Made by a program: the position numbers and the translations under genes. The notes below the pieces were generated by a model, which made no database searches, was not told the DNA's origin, and was given only the letters and a program-made list of their open reading frames with translations. From NCBI RefSeq assembly GCF_900115225.1, contig NZ_FOVR01000001.1, positions 1 to 64,000 on the forward strand: 64,000 bases of DNA. The letters are read 5' to 3'. This document shows, piece by piece, positions 7,589 through 17,331 of this stretch (positions are counted from its first letter, which is position 1; every line of letters starts with the position of its first letter). Origin of the DNA: Cohaesibacter marisflavi. GTDB lineage: Bacteria > Pseudomonadota > Alphaproteobacteria > Rhizobiales > Cohaesibacteraceae.

Positions 7589-8584
7589 TTATGACCAGTT
7601 TCCGACCAGTTCGACATAGCCAAAGCCAGTAACGGATTTGCCCTGCCACGTGCCAGTAACCCTGCTGGCACCTTCATATTTACTCAACACCGGTGCCTCT
7701 TTGGAAACCACTTCCTGTTTCAGCGGGCGAGGGGCTACGTCCAGAACAGCATCCATTTCCGGAATGCGAACAGTCCAGTGGGTTGGATAGCGATAGTTGG
7801 TGACGTCGCTTTTCCATTCCCCTGTTGCGCCCAGTGTGGGATCAACGGGGATGACCATCTGGGTGCCGTCGGCCTTGAGCAGAGTGGCCCACGCGCGGGG
7901 GCTGCCGCCTGGCTGCATCGGGCAGGACCAGACGCTTAGCGCCTCGCCGGTATCGAGTGTCATTCCGATCCAGCTCCATTTCAGTTTGCTGACAGGAACC
8001 TTGGATAGAAGCTGCCACTGGCGATCAAACCAGCTTGTGCCTTCCACTTCATAGCTTTTGCCTTCGATCTCGATGGTTCCTGAGGTGGCGAGGCGAGGGA
8101 TCGAATATTGATGGATATGCATATCCATGCCGGTAAATTCGCCCACACCGGCATTGTAGATGACCGGCCCGGGCGCCGCGATATGCAGGGCAATCTTGCC
8201 GCTGCCGTCTCCAAGGGTGGCTTCCAGATCGATGTTGCCCAATGTGCCCCGAATGAAACCGTTTGGCATCTTGATGTCGAAACCTTCTTTGACCTCGGCC
8301 TTGCTCAGCGGCATGATGCGATCATCTGCCTTGTACCAGCCGGTCGTCTCGTTGGAGATGGCCACGATCAGCTGAACCGCATCGCCTATTTCCGGCAGCG
8401 GGATGATCATCGCATGGAACAGATAGTTTATGGTCTCCCCGTTGACCTCATATTGTCCGAAGTAAAACCACGAGTCATTTTCATAATCGGGCTTCCAGAC
8501 AAGGTCTGTAGCGGCATCGAGAAGAGGGCCGGGACCATCCAAAGGAAGAGAAGGGGACTGCGGGGTCATTTCTGCTGAAGGCAT
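7589..8584 (-). CDS. AttH/CrtC-like lipocalin-fold hydrolase
   Basis: A 331-residue protein of the AttH / hydroxyneurosporene-synthase-like superfamily. It starts with an extended strand-rich half (SWFYFGQYEVNGETINYLFH at about 38-57). The signature WFDRQW comes at mid-length, followed by SWIGMTLDTGEALSVW, and a second lipocalin-like barrel runs to the end (GYVELVGNW). Family members act on lipophilic substrates such as carotenoids or are uncharacterised predicted hydrolases. No carotenoid genes are nearby, so hydratase activity is not claimed. AAAGGAG precedes the start. It lies 71 bases downstream of a TetR-type gene on the same strand and is probably controlled by it. Confidence 0.7.
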   Translation of the reverse strand: MPSAEMTPQSPSLPLDGPGPLLDAATDLVWKPDYENDSWFYFGQYEVNGETINYLFHAMIIPLPEIGDAVQLIVAISNETTGWYKADDRIMPLSKAEVKEGFDIKMPNGFIRGTLGNIDLEATLGDGSGKIALHIAAPGPVIYNAGVGEFTGMDMHIHQYSIPRLATSGTIEIEGKSYEVEGTSWFDRQWQLLSKVPVSKLKWSWIGMTLDTGEALSVWSCPMQPGGSPRAWATLLKADGTQMVIPVDPTLGATGEWKSDVTNYRYPTHWTVRIPEMDAVLDVAPRPLKQEVVSKEAPVLSKYEGASRVTGTWQGKSVTGFGYVELVGNWS

Positions 8585-8655
8585 GTGTCATCTCCTTTGA
8601 TTTGTACAACCGACTTGACTTTTCAACCGGTCACTATGGCCGTTTTTCTCGGTTG

Positions 8656-9327
8656 TCATTCCTTCCGGGAAACAAGGGGCAGCGTCACGTTTCTGCGCAC
8701 GGCATCCTTGATGGCGCGCGCCTGTTCCGGGCCTATGGTTTCCCATTTCATATGTTTCAGGATCAGGGATCGTGCAGGGCGGAAGGCGAGAACCTGACCG
8801 ATCAGGATGGTCGTCGTCAGCCTGTTGTCCGTTTCGCTGCTGTCGGGGCGCAGTCGGGAGACAAGGTCTAGAAGACATGCGAAATGCGGCGCGACAAAAT
8901 TCTCGAAAACCCGCTCATGGGCAGCACTGTCCTCCTGCTGTTCCTGCAAGATGACGCAAACCCATGTCTCAAGCTCTGGCTCGATCAGCACGTCGACAAG
9001 GTTGTCAATCATCTCGCCGATGGCAAGAGAGCAGATGGTCCGCTCTTCCGGGGTGCCTTCTGACGCCTGTAGGCCATGCACCGTATCCTTGGATGGCATC
9101 AGTCGCGCAGAAAGCTGAGCTTCAACATAATCCAGAACGGCTGAGTAAAGCCCTTCCTTGCCGCCAAAGTGGAAGCCGATCAGTGCCTGATTGACACCGG
9201 CAGCGCTCGCTAACTCTCGAGTGCTGGTGAGGTGAAACCCCTTTTGTCCGAACAGCAGACATCCTGCTTCGATGAGGGCTTGTCGGGTGAGCTGGCCGCG
9301 TTGGCTGGTATCTTGTCTCTGTTCCAT
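8656..9327 (-). CDS. TetR/AcrR-family repressor (CerR-like C-terminal domain)
   Basis: A 223-residue regulator. The N-terminal TetR helix-turn-helix (LTRQALIEAGCLLFGQKGFH, then TRELASAAGVNQALIGFHFG) spans about 13-60. The remaining helices match the DUF1956/CerR ligand-binding type (VLDYVEAQLSARLMPSKDTV). The gene is preceded by a striking operator-like region of three 13-bp tandem repeats. It is followed by the AttH-like gene, which it probably regulates together with itself. Confidence 0.85.
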   Translation of the reverse strand: MEQRQDTSQRGQLTRQALIEAGCLLFGQKGFHLTSTRELASAAGVNQALIGFHFGGKEGLYSAVLDYVEAQLSARLMPSKDTVHGLQASEGTPEERTICSLAIGEMIDNLVDVLIEPELETWVCVILQEQQEDSAAHERVFENFVAPHFACLLDLVSRLRPDSSETDNRLTTTILIGQVLAFRPARSLILKHMKWETIGPEQARAIKDAVRRNVTLPLVSRKE

Positions 9328-9340
9328 GGTTGGTTATGTA

Positions 9341-9388
9341 AACTTAACCAAGTGAATAAGTCAAGTGAATTAATCAAGTGATTAAGTT
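9341..9388. repeat. Three tandem 13-bp repeats framed by an inverted repeat
   Basis: Repeat units run head to tail without gaps: 9349-9361 (CAAGTGAATAAGT), 9362-9374 (CAAGTGAATTAAT) and 9375-9387 (CAAGTGATTAAGT). They are framed by AACTTAA at 9341-9347 and TTAAGTT at 9382-9388. The block begins 14 bases upstream of the TetR start codon, so it most likely binds that repressor. Confidence 0.75.
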
Positions 9389-9687
9389 GCGAGCCAACAC
9401 CTTGTCCAAATGCGACTGGGATCAGGAGCCGAAGAATGGGAGTGGATGGAACAGCAGCAGGAAATTCTGAAAGGGATAAGACCCTAAACCTCAACAATGC
9501 CACTGCCTTCAGTAAACACATGAGGAAGATCGGTTTGCTGAAAGTTTTCTCGGGCGCGGCCCAAAGGCTCGAACTCCTTCATTCCGAACAGCTCGTCTAG
9601 CAGGTAAGACTTTTGCTGTTTGTGTGAAAATGTCCAGCGTCAGCGTGCTCTTGATGAGCTGTCATTGCGCGCCTCAACAGTTGACAC
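9389..9687. other. Gene-free stretch leading into IS21 remnant
   Basis: About 300 bases with no recognisable gene. The right part (about 9630-9687) may be the degraded 5' region of the IS21-type transposase gene that follows. Confidence 0.35.
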
Positions 9688-10002
9688 ATGAGCCAGCGGG
9701 AGGCGGCTCGTCATTTCGGTATTTCGCGCGACAGTGTTCGCAAGTTGGTTGCATTTTCGATACCCCTAGGATACCGGCGTGAGAAAGAGGTCAGGCGGCC
9801 CAAGCTTGATGGCTTTACGGCGATCATCGATGGATGGCTTGAATCAGACAAGGTCGTGCACCGCAAACAGCGTCACACGGCCAAGCGGATATTCGAGCGG
9901 CTTCGTGATGAGCGTGGGTTCACCGGAGGCTATACGATCATCAAGGATTATGTCGCGGATGATCTGATGGATCTTGCAAGGCAGGTTGAAGCCCGAAGCT
10001 GA
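9688..10002 (+). pseudogene. IS21-family IstA transposase remnant
   Basis: About 104 residues match only the N-terminal part of IstA. The HTH reads MSQREAARHFGISRDSVRKL, followed by RPKLDGFTAIIDGWL and RKQRHTAKRIFERLRDERGF, ending at GGYTIIKDYV. A full IstA is about 400-500 residues with a DDE integrase core, which is missing here. The very N-terminus is also lost: a stop lies two codons before the ATG. After about 9950 the frame continues with unrelated residues and stops. No IstB partner follows. This is a dead fragment. Confidence 0.75.
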
Positions 10003-10162
10003 TGCCCGCCTTCTCCGCTTCCGCGATGGCCAAGTGATGGCCGAGTGACAATGCTGTAAATTGGCAGAGTTAGTAATCGTGTCAAAAGCTATTTGCCACC
10101 TACTGACGATGGGTTTCGATGGCTAGCATCATGCGCTGCAATGAAATTGGAAAGGACCAACT

Positions 10163-10732
10163 GTGATAGGTAACGACACCAAATGGACCATTCGAGCATT
10201 CCGGCAATCTGACACCGAAGAGGTTGCCGACCTTTTTATAAAGGTCAACAGATTGCTGGCCCCACCCGGAATGGAAGCTGCTTTCGAAGCATATATCCAA
10301 CGATCCCTCGCTGAAGAAATTGAACGCATTGAAGACTATTATTCTGAGCATAAGGGACTATTCCATGTCGCTGAATCAGAAGGCTGCCTGTGCGGAATGT
10401 TTGGACTTGAGCAATCTGGCACCGACGCCATGGAGCTTCGCCGCATGTATGTTGCGCCGCAAATGCGAGGTAAGGGGCTTGGTCGCACGCTTTTAGCCAG
10501 AGCCGAGGCACTGACTGTTGAGGTTGGCCGAGCACGCCTTGTGCTCAGTACGTCGGAAATCCAAGAGGCTGCGCTGGCTCTGTATCGCTCGTCTGGCTAC
10601 ATTTTATCAGCCGAGAAAACGGCACAAACAGAATCCTTAAAGACGGTAGGAGGCGGACTTCGGCGATTTTATTTCGAGAAGGACCTGACTGTTTCGCCTC
10701 AACACCTTCAGAGCAATTCCAAGGCACCATAG
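10163..10732 (+). CDS. GNAT-family N-acetyltransferase
   Basis: A 189-residue acetyltransferase. The acetyl-CoA binding loop is MYVAPQMRGKGLGRTLLARA (about 95-114), matching the family Q/R-x-x-G-x-G/A pattern. Downstream the strand/helix ending ALALYRSSGYI is the usual motif B. The acceptor substrate cannot be predicted. It stands alone between the IS21 remnant and the sulfate locus, with no obvious partner gene. Confidence 0.85.
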   Translation: MIGNDTKWTIRAFRQSDTEEVADLFIKVNRLLAPPGMEAAFEAYIQRSLAEEIERIEDYYSEHKGLFHVAESEGCLCGMFGLEQSGTDAMELRRMYVAPQMRGKGLGRTLLARAEALTVEVGRARLVLSTSEIQEAALALYRSSGYILSAEKTAQTESLKTVGGGLRRFYFEKDLTVSPQHLQSNSKAP

Positions 10733-10929
10733 AGCGCGCCCTAATGATAGCTCATTTCGATGGGTGGAGTTGTTATGAATCCGGGAGGGAAAATCATCGT
10801 CGGAATGCACGCTAGCACCCCTGCCTTGCAAGTTAGACCTCAATCTCTTTAATTTATGAGATTTAATGACGACTAAACCGATGGGGTTTGCTAGAATAGA
10901 GCCGGTTGATCAGGGAAGACTGGAACGAA

Positions 10930-11373
10930 ATGATATCGCAGAAAGCACAATATGCCTTCAGGGCGCTGCTCGCGCTGGCGCGGCTGGATGATGATGAAGT
11001 CTCCATGATCTCCGATATTGCCTCCTCTCAGAATATCCCGAAAAAGTTTCTCGAGCAGATCCTGCTGGATCTTAAACGGCACGGCATCGTTCAGAGCCGC
11101 CGCGGGAAAATGGGGGGCTATCTGCTTCTTAAAGGCGCGAATGAGATCACCTTTGGCGAGGTCCTGCGTATCATAGATGGACCGATCGCACCGCTGCCAT
11201 GCCTGAGCAAGATGGCCTATCGCAAATGCGATGGCTGCGACGACGAAGAGGCCTGCGAGATCCGTAAAGTTTTTGCCAAAGTGACTGATGCTACGCGCAA
11301 AATTCTTGACAATACGACAATCGCAGACGCAATAGCTGACCCTGAAAAGGCTGATATCCCATTGATCGCATAA
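10930..11373 (+). CDS. Rrf2-family regulator with four-cysteine motif
   Basis: A 147-residue winged-helix protein. MISQKAQYAFRALLALARLD opens the HTH, the recognition region follows (IASSQNIPKKFLEQILLDLK), and the wing is RRGKMGGYLL. Four cysteines, C91, C100, C103 and C109, lie in the dimerisation region where IscR- and NsrR-type proteins hold an iron-sulfur cluster. It is transcribed ahead of the sulfate transporter genes, so it probably controls sulfur uptake, perhaps in response to sulfide, cysteine or Fe-S status. The ATG at 10930 was preferred to an in-frame ATG eight codons upstream because the protein then begins at the family-typical residue. Confidence 0.8.
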   Translation: MISQKAQYAFRALLALARLDDDEVSMISDIASSQNIPKKFLEQILLDLKRHGIVQSRRGKMGGYLLLKGANEITFGEVLRIIDGPIAPLPCLSKMAYRKCDGCDDEEACEIRKVFAKVTDATRKILDNTTIADAIADPEKADIPLIA

Positions 11374-11461
11374 GGTAAATTCGAGTGATGCATAAATTCC
11401 TTGACTAACACTACTAAATAGATAGAGATTAAGGGTATTGGTTGTGTTCAGGGAGGTTGTC

Positions 11462-12478
11462 ATGACTCGATATCGAAGTATCACCGCGGCTGCCGTCATG
11501 GCGATAGCCATAGGGTTTGCTGCACCGGTAGCCGCAGCGGATTTCACGCTCCTCAATGTGAGCTATGATCCGACGAGGGAATTGTACAAGGAGTATAATC
11601 AGCTGTTTATCGACAGCTGGAATGCAAAAACCGGAGACAAGGTGACCATTCGCATGTCCCATGGTGGCTCCGGAAAGCAGGCCCGCTCCGTTATCGACGG
11701 GCTAGAAGCTGATGTTGTCACTCTGGCTCTGGAAGCCGACATCAATGCGATTGCCGAGAAGACCGGCAAAATTTCCGCGGCGTGGCGTGAACGGCTTCCC
11801 AACAACAGCGCGCCCTACACCTCAACCATCGTCTTTCTCGTGCGCAAGGGTAATCCCAAGGGCATTTCCGATTGGGCCGATCTGGTGCGTGATGGCGTTG
11901 AGGTGATTACGCCCAATCCGAAAACATCCGGCGGCGCCCGATGGAACTTCCTTGCCGCTTGGGCCTGGGCACAAAAGGCTTACAAGGGCGATGAGCCCAG
12001 CGTGCGGCAGTATGTAAGCGATCTGTTTCGGCATGTACCGATACTGGATACCGGCGCGCGCGGCGCTACGACCACCTTTGTTCGCCGTGCTATTGGTGAT
12101 GTGCTGCTGGCTTGGGAGAATGAAGCGTTTCTGGCTCTTGATGAGCTGGGCGAGGGGGCGTTTGAAATTGTTGTTCCGTCCGTTTCCATCAAGGCCGAGC
12201 CTCCGGTTGCTCTGGTTGATGGCAATGTCGAACACAAGGGCACGACCGAGATCGCCACCGCCTATCTTGAGGGCCTTTACAGCGAGGATGGTCAGCGTCT
12301 GGCTGCCCGCCACTATTATCGCCCTTATCAGCCAGAATTGGCTGACCCGCAGGACATGACGCGCTTCCCTGATCTCAAGCTGGTCACTGTTGATGATTTC
12401 GGTGGCTGGAAGAAAGCGCAGCCGACCTTCTTTGCCGACGGTGGCATTTTCGATCAGATCTACAAGCCGGAGCGCTAA
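11462..12478 (+). CDS. sbp: Sulfate/thiosulfate-binding periplasmic protein
   Basis: A 338-residue binding protein with a signal peptide ([20 protein letters not shown]; cleavage near residue 25). Conserved family stretches include [32 protein letters not shown] (oxyanion-binding loop), [15 protein letters not shown] and the ending [15 protein letters not shown]. It captures sulfate or thiosulfate for the CysTWA permease encoded next. GGGAGG precedes the start at 11462. A TTGACT at 11401 followed by TAGAGA at 11423 is a possible promoter, but a weak one. Confidence 0.93.
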   Translation: MTRYRSITAAAVMAIAIGFAAPVAAADFTLLNVSYDPTRELYKEYNQLFIDSWNAKTGDKVTIRMSHGGSGKQARSVIDGLEADVVTLALEADINAIAEKTGKISAAWRERLPNNSAPYTSTIVFLVRKGNPKGISDWADLVRDGVEVITPNPKTSGGARWNFLAAWAWAQKAYKGDEPSVRQYVSDLFRHVPILDTGARGATTTFVRRAIGDVLLAWENEAFLALDELGEGAFEIVVPSVSIKAEPPVALVDGNVEHKGTTEIATAYLEGLYSEDGQRLAARHYYRPYQPELADPQDMTRFPDLKLVTVDDFGGWKKAQPTFFADGGIFDQIYKPER

Positions 12479-12479
12479 C

Positions 12480-13337
12480 ATGACTGCTACTGTGCAAAGC
12501 AGTAGATGGCACTTCCGCGAGCCGGGTGTGATCCCGGGCTTCAGGCTGACATTTGGCTTCGCGGTCTGCTATCTCTCATTGGTCATTCTGATCCCGCTGT
12601 CGGGACTGGTCTGGCACTCGTCCAACCTTGGTTGGGACGCCTTTTGGGCTTTGGCGAGCGATCCGCGCACGATCGCCGCTCTTAAAATCAGCTTCGGCAG
12701 CGCAGTGCTGGCTGCCCTGATCAATACGGTCTTCGGCCTTGTCGTCGCATGGGTCCTCGTGCGCTACCGGTTTCCGGGTCGACGCATTGTCGATGCTGTG
12801 GTTGATCTGCCCTTTGCGCTGCCCACAGCTGTCGCCGGGATCGCCCTTGCAACGCTCTATGCACCCAACGGCATGATCGGCGCATGGCTGGCAGATTTCG
12901 GCTTCAAGGTTGCCTTCACCCCCGCAGGGATCGTGGTCGCGCTCGTCTTCATTGGTCTGCCTTTCATCGTCCGCACCGTCCAGCCTGTGCTGGAAGAGGT
13001 CGACCGGGAGATAGAAGAAGCGGCCGCGACCTTGGGCGCATCGCGTCTTGATATTGTGAGGCGTGTGCTCCTGCCCGGATTGCTTCCGGCGATCCTGACG
13101 GGCTTTGCCATGGCCATGGCACGCGGCATTGGCGAATATGGCTCGGTCATCTTCATTGCAGGCAACATACCCTATGTCTCTGAAATCGCGCCTCTTCTGA
13201 TCGTCATTCGACTGGAGGAGTTCAACTATGCTGCAGCAACTGCTGTCGGCGTGGTGATGCTATCCATTTCATTCCTCATGCTTTTGATCATCAATCTGAT
13301 CCAGGCATGGAGCAGGGGGAGGTTCGGCCATGGCTGA
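12480..13337 (+). CDS. cysT: Sulfate ABC transporter permease CysT
   Basis: A 285-residue inner-membrane permease with about six helices. The EAA loop appears as [24 protein letters not shown] at roughly 176-199, the contact site for the CysA ATPase. The stretch [21 protein letters not shown] is typical of the CysT/CysU subfamily. The start at 12480 falls one base after the sbp stop codon, and the 3' end overlaps cysW by eight bases, so translation is probably coupled through the operon. Confidence 0.93.
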   Translation: MTATVQSSRWHFREPGVIPGFRLTFGFAVCYLSLVILIPLSGLVWHSSNLGWDAFWALASDPRTIAALKISFGSAVLAALINTVFGLVVAWVLVRYRFPGRRIVDAVVDLPFALPTAVAGIALATLYAPNGMIGAWLADFGFKVAFTPAGIVVALVFIGLPFIVRTVQPVLEEVDREIEEAAATLGASRLDIVRRVLLPGLLPAILTGFAMAMARGIGEYGSVIFIAGNIPYVSEIAPLLIVIRLEEFNYAAATAVGVVMLSISFLMLLIINLIQAWSRGRFGHG

Positions 13338-14166
13338 TCAAACCATTTCCATCCAGTCGGCGACGGCCGAAACTCCATTGGTCAGACTGGTGCTCATGGC
13401 CATTGCCTTCCTCTTTCTGGCACTGTTTCTGTTCCTGCCGCTGGTTGTTGTGGTCTCAGAAGCGTTCCGCAATGGCGTAGGGGCTTGGTTTCAGGCCATT
13501 CTCGACCCTGATGCATTGGCCTCCATTCGGTTGACGTTGCTGGTTGCTGCGATTTCTGTTCCGCTAAACATGGTATTCGGTGTCGCAGCCGCATGGGCCA
13601 TCGCCAAGTTCGAGTTTCGCGGCAAGGCCTTTCTCATCACGCTCATCGACTTGCCCTTCTCTGTTTCTCCGGTCATCTCCGGGCTGGTTTATGTGCTTCT
13701 GTTCGGTTCGGGCAGCGTGCTCGGGCCATGGTTGAAGGGCTGGGGGATCGAAATACTCTTTGCGGTGCCGGGCATCACTCTGGCCACGATTTTTGTGACC
13801 TTTCCCTTTGTCGCACGAGAGTTGATTCCACTGATGCAGGATCAGGGATCGGCCGACGAGGAAGCTGCGCTCAGCCTTGGGGCAAGTGGGTGGCAGACTT
13901 TCCTGCATGTCACGCTGCCCAATATCCGTTGGGGGCTCCTTTATGGCGTGCTGCTCTGTAACGCCCGCGCCATGGGCGAATTCGGGGCAGTCTCCGTCGT
14001 ATCTGGCCACATTCGAGGCCTCACGGACACCATGCCGCTGCATATCGAGATTCTCTACAACGAATATAATTTTGCCGCCGCCTTTGCCGTTGCCTCGCTG
14101 CTGGTGGGGCTGGCTCTTGTCACCCTTGTTCTCAAAACCGCAATCGAGCGTCGCTATGCCGATTGA
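13330..14166 (+). CDS. cysW: Sulfate ABC transporter permease CysW
   Basis: A 278-residue permease and partner of CysT. About six membrane helices, an EAA loop in [20 protein letters not shown], and family-typical [19 protein letters not shown] and [17 protein letters not shown]. It overlaps the end of cysT and is followed 40 bases later by cysA. With CysT it forms the membrane channel for sulfate or thiosulfate. Confidence 0.93.
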   Translation: MADQTISIQSATAETPLVRLVLMAIAFLFLALFLFLPLVVVVSEAFRNGVGAWFQAILDPDALASIRLTLLVAAISVPLNMVFGVAAAWAIAKFEFRGKAFLITLIDLPFSVSPVISGLVYVLLFGSGSVLGPWLKGWGIEILFAVPGITLATIFVTFPFVARELIPLMQDQGSADEEAALSLGASGWQTFLHVTLPNIRWGLLYGVLLCNARAMGEFGAVSVVSGHIRGLTDTMPLHIEILYNEYNFAAAFAVASLLVGLALVTLVLKTAIERRYAD

Positions 14167-14206
14167 TCACCAAGTGCCTCTAGGCAATTTCAATGGGAGG
14201 TCTGTC

Positions 14207-15346
14207 ATGGATCTTGGCATTCAAAATGTAAGTAAGGCGTTTGGCGCCACCGCTGCTCTCAGAGACATTTCCCTTGCGATCCATGCCGGGGAACTGATCG
14301 CACTGCTCGGTCCTTCAGGATCAGGAAAAACAACGCTCCTGCGCCTGATTGCCGGACTGGAATCGCCCACCGCTGGTCAGGTTTTCTTTGGCGACGAAGA
14401 GGCCTCCGGAAAACCAATCCAGCAGCGGCAGGTCGGCTTTGTCTTCCAGCATTATGCCCTTTTCAGGCATATGACGGTGTTGGAGAATGTGAGCTTCGGA
14501 CTATCGGTCAGGCCACGCGAAAGCAGACCACCCAAACGGGAGATCGAGATGCGCGCCATGGATCTCATCAATATGGTTCAGCTTACCGGTCTTGAAAGGC
14601 GCTATCCTGCCCAGCTTTCCGGCGGGCAACGACAGCGTGTGGCTTTGGCACGAGCCATGGCGATCGAGCCGAAGGTTTTGCTTCTGGATGAACCATTTGG
14701 TGCGCTCGATGCCCAGGTGCGCAAGGACCTGCGCCACTGGCTGCGCGAAATCCATGATCGCACAGGGCACACCACCGTGTTCGTCACCCATGATCAGGAA
14801 GAGGCTCTGGAACTGGCCGATAGGGTCGTCGTCATGAATGAGGGGCAGATCGAGCAGGTCGGCTCCCCTGACGAGGTATATGATCATCCCGCTGCACCAT
14901 TTGTGCATCGCTTTATCGGGGAGGCATCCGAACTGCCCGTGCATCTGGGGCAGGGCCAGATCTGGCTCGGAGGGCAGCCCACAGGTCTTGCCAGTGATCA
15001 GATCGGGCTTGCGCTTCTCTTTTTCCGTCCGCATCAGATTGAACTCGTCGATGATGGGAGCCCATGCCTTGTTGGCAAAATCATTGCGAGCCGCCGCATG
15101 GCAGGCACACGCAGGCTGGATCTGCTCGTCGGATCAGGTGGCCATCATGTGGAGGTGGATGTCCCAATAGACCATCCCGCCGGACAACAGGACATGCTTA
15201 CATTCCGTCCCAAAGTCTGGACGCTCTTCCCCGAGAATGAGGACGAGGCAGGGGTGAGGAGAAAGGAGGCTCGCGAGGCTCGTGTAGTCTATCCACGCAA
15301 CCGGTCCGCAGGACCACTGCGACAGTATGAACCATCCTGTTCCTAG
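14207..15346 (+). CDS. cysA: Sulfate ABC transporter ATP-binding protein CysA
   Basis: A 379-residue ATPase. Walker A is GPSGSGKTT (near residue 36), the Q-loop [11 protein letters not shown], the signature [15 protein letters not shown], Walker [13 protein letters not shown] and the switch histidine [12 protein letters not shown]-terminal TOBE-like regulatory region follows from about 250. The start at 14207 follows GGGAGG; a much longer upstream reading frame overlaps cysW and is rejected. It powers the CysTW sulfate channel. Confidence 0.93.
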   Translation: MDLGIQNVSKAFGATAALRDISLAIHAGELIALLGPSGSGKTTLLRLIAGLESPTAGQVFFGDEEASGKPIQQRQVGFVFQHYALFRHMTVLENVSFGLSVRPRESRPPKREIEMRAMDLINMVQLTGLERRYPAQLSGGQRQRVALARAMAIEPKVLLLDEPFGALDAQVRKDLRHWLREIHDRTGHTTVFVTHDQEEALELADRVVVMNEGQIEQVGSPDEVYDHPAAPFVHRFIGEASELPVHLGQGQIWLGGQPTGLASDQIGLALLFFRPHQIELVDDGSPCLVGKIIASRRMAGTRRLDLLVGSGGHHVEVDVPIDHPAGQQDMLTFRPKVWTLFPENEDEAGVRRKEAREARVVYPRNRSAGPLRQYEPSCS

Positions 15347-15426
15347 TGCTCGCAAGATCGTGACTGATCCACTATGCTTGATGGGCATTGCCCATCGGGC
15401 AAATCACTTGTGAAAGTAGCAAGCTG

Positions 15427-17193
15427 GTGACGATAGATCAGATCCTTATCCTTGGGCTCCTTGTCTCGATGCTCGTGGTTTTCGCGCGTGACTGGTTCAG
15501 GGTTGAAATTGTCGCTCTGGTCGGTTTGGCGATTGGAATAGTGCTGCATCTGGTGCCCTTTGATCGGGCTTTTTCCGGTCTGGCCAATCCAGCCGTTATA
15601 ACGGTGCTGGAAATCCTGCTCATCGTGGAAGTGCTAAAGACCAGCCACTTGCTGGACGGTGTGGCGGCATTTCTGAGCGAAAGGTTGAAGCGACCGCATA
15701 CCATCATGCTGGTGCTGTGCGGGGTGGGCGCCCTGCTTTCAACGGTCATGAACAATATTGGCGCTTTTTCGCTGATGTTGCCCATGGTCTTCGTGCTGAG
15801 CCAACGCCATCATATTCCCCAACGGCTCCTGATGATGCCCTTGTCTTTTGCCACCCTGATGGGGGGCATGTGCACGGTGGTCGGCACGCCGCCCAATCTG
15901 GTTGTCAGCGAGGCTCTGCTAAATAGCCAGATCAATCAGACCGGGACATTTCGCTTTCTTGACTTTCTGCCAACCGGCTTGGCTATCACCATAGTGGGGC
16001 TGGGTCTGCTTGTCTGGTGGGCACCGCGCATTCTTAAAAGCGATAGGCAAGAAGAAGAGGGCGAGGAGCCAATTGGACACCGCATGGTAACGGAAGTCTT
16101 TTGCCCTATCGCCGGTAAAGAGAGCTGGACGGTAGAGACCGTCGAAGCCATGATCGAGGGGCAGATAGACAGCGTCTTGCGACAAGAGCGCAGGCTCTTT
16201 CCCCTTCGGGCCGAAACAGGGCTCAAACCAGATGACCGTCTGTTGGTCGAAGCGGACGAGGGTTTGCTGAAAGAGGCCTTTGCTACAGGAACCTTGACGC
16301 CAGCGCGTTCATCTTTGGCCCGCTCCACAACAGGAGGGGCCGATCAGGTGCAAGCGCAGGCGGCAATCATGCCTTTCAGCATTCTGCAAGGGTCGGCTAT
16401 TGCCAATATTGGTGAATTTTCGGAGCAGGCGATCCGCGTCATCGGGGTTGCGACCCAGTCACCACGGGTCGAGGGCTCGCTAGATGAATTCAGGCTGTCG
16501 GTGGGGGATATTCTGCATCTTGAAGGGCAGGCAGAGGCTGTGCAAGACGCGATCACCAATACTGGTCTCGTCTCGGTTGTCTCCAGCGGGGGGCTCTTTT
16601 CCGCAAGAAAACACACCCTTTGGACATCGGTCATCTTCCTTTGTGGGCTGTTGGCTGCCGCCTTCGCCGATGTGCCGCCTGAAATCGCATATGGTATGGT
16701 GCTGGTCTGCTATCTGGTCGGCGGTATGCTCGATATGCGGGAAGCGCTCAAGCGGTTGAATTGGCCTATCATTTTGCTTCTGATGGCCATGCTGCCCTTG
16801 GGGGAGGCCGTTGCGACGACGGGCGCAGCAGAAACCATTGCCAAGACCATTATCGCGTGTCTGCCGGTGGCCAATGCTGCGCTGATCACAGTCATCATGC
16901 TGGCGCTGGCGGTCTGTATCACGCCCTTTGTCAACAATGCGACCACTGCGGTGGTGCTTGTGCCCATAGCCATTGAGCTTGCCCATTCAGCAGACCTGCC
17001 GCCAGCGCTGTTGCTGATGGCGGTCGCAATTGGGGCCTCTTGTGATTTTCTTACGCCCTTCGGGCATCACAACAATCTGCTGGCCTATGCGCTTGGCCCC
17101 TATCGTTTCAGGGAATTTTTTCTCGTCGGATGGCCCGTAACGCTGACAACGATTGGCGTTGGCTCTGCTGTCTGTCTCGCCGTCTGGAGTTGA
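15427..17193 (+). CDS. SLC13-family permease with internal TrkA-C domains
   Basis: About 588 residues. Two membrane blocks carry the family motifs STVMNNIGAFSLMLP and GTPPNLVVS in the first half and FVNNATTAVVLVPIAIELA in the second. Between them two cytoplasmic TrkA-C (RCK-C) domains lie at about 225-380 counted from this start. This architecture is shared with SAC1/SLT-type sulfate and other anion transporters. It lies about 80 bases after cysA on the same strand, so a second, ion-coupled sulfate route is a reasonable inference. The GTG at 15427 was chosen; an in-frame TTG at 15388 is also possible, and neither has a strong ribosome site. Confidence 0.8.
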   Translation: MTIDQILILGLLVSMLVVFARDWFRVEIVALVGLAIGIVLHLVPFDRAFSGLANPAVITVLEILLIVEVLKTSHLLDGVAAFLSERLKRPHTIMLVLCGVGALLSTVMNNIGAFSLMLPMVFVLSQRHHIPQRLLMMPLSFATLMGGMCTVVGTPPNLVVSEALLNSQINQTGTFRFLDFLPTGLAITIVGLGLLVWWAPRILKSDRQEEEGEEPIGHRMVTEVFCPIAGKESWTVETVEAMIEGQIDSVLRQERRLFPLRAETGLKPDDRLLVEADEGLLKEAFATGTLTPARSSLARSTTGGADQVQAQAAIMPFSILQGSAIANIGEFSEQAIRVIGVATQSPRVEGSLDEFRLSVGDILHLEGQAEAVQDAITNTGLVSVVSSGGLFSARKHTLWTSVIFLCGLLAAAFADVPPEIAYGMVLVCYLVGGMLDMREALKRLNWPIILLLMAMLPLGEAVATTGAAETIAKTIIACLPVANAALITVIMLALAVCITPFVNNATTAVVLVPIAIELAHSADLPPALLLMAVAIGASCDFLTPFGHHNNLLAYALGPYRFREFFLVGWPVTLTTIGVGSAVCLAVWS

Positions 17194-17246
17194 TGCGAGA
17201 GGAAAAGCCTGCTGCTAAAATGGCCTGTCCTTGAGCAAATAGAAAA

Positions 17247-17284
17247 GACCGGCAAAGCATTTTCTAATACATGCCTTGCCGGTC
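17247..17284. terminator. Bidirectional terminator between SLC13 gene and tkt
   Basis: Hairpin with GACCGGCAA at 17247-17255 and TTGCCGGTC at 17276-17284, extended inward by a GCAT/ATGC pair. On the minus strand the stem is followed by a T-rich run. It sits between two convergent genes. Confidence 0.75.
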
Positions 17285-17331
17285 TCGATTTTGTGGTGAT
17301 AACCCGCCCTACAAGGGGGCTAACTCATGCC

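Noticed and set aside
7589-8584. Carotenoid 1,2-hydratase crtC
   Set aside because: Only distant superfamily similarity and no carotenoid genes nearby.
9349-9387. CRISPR-like repeat array
   Set aside because: Units are 13 bp, gapless and without spacers; the location directly before a TetR gene fits an operator instead.
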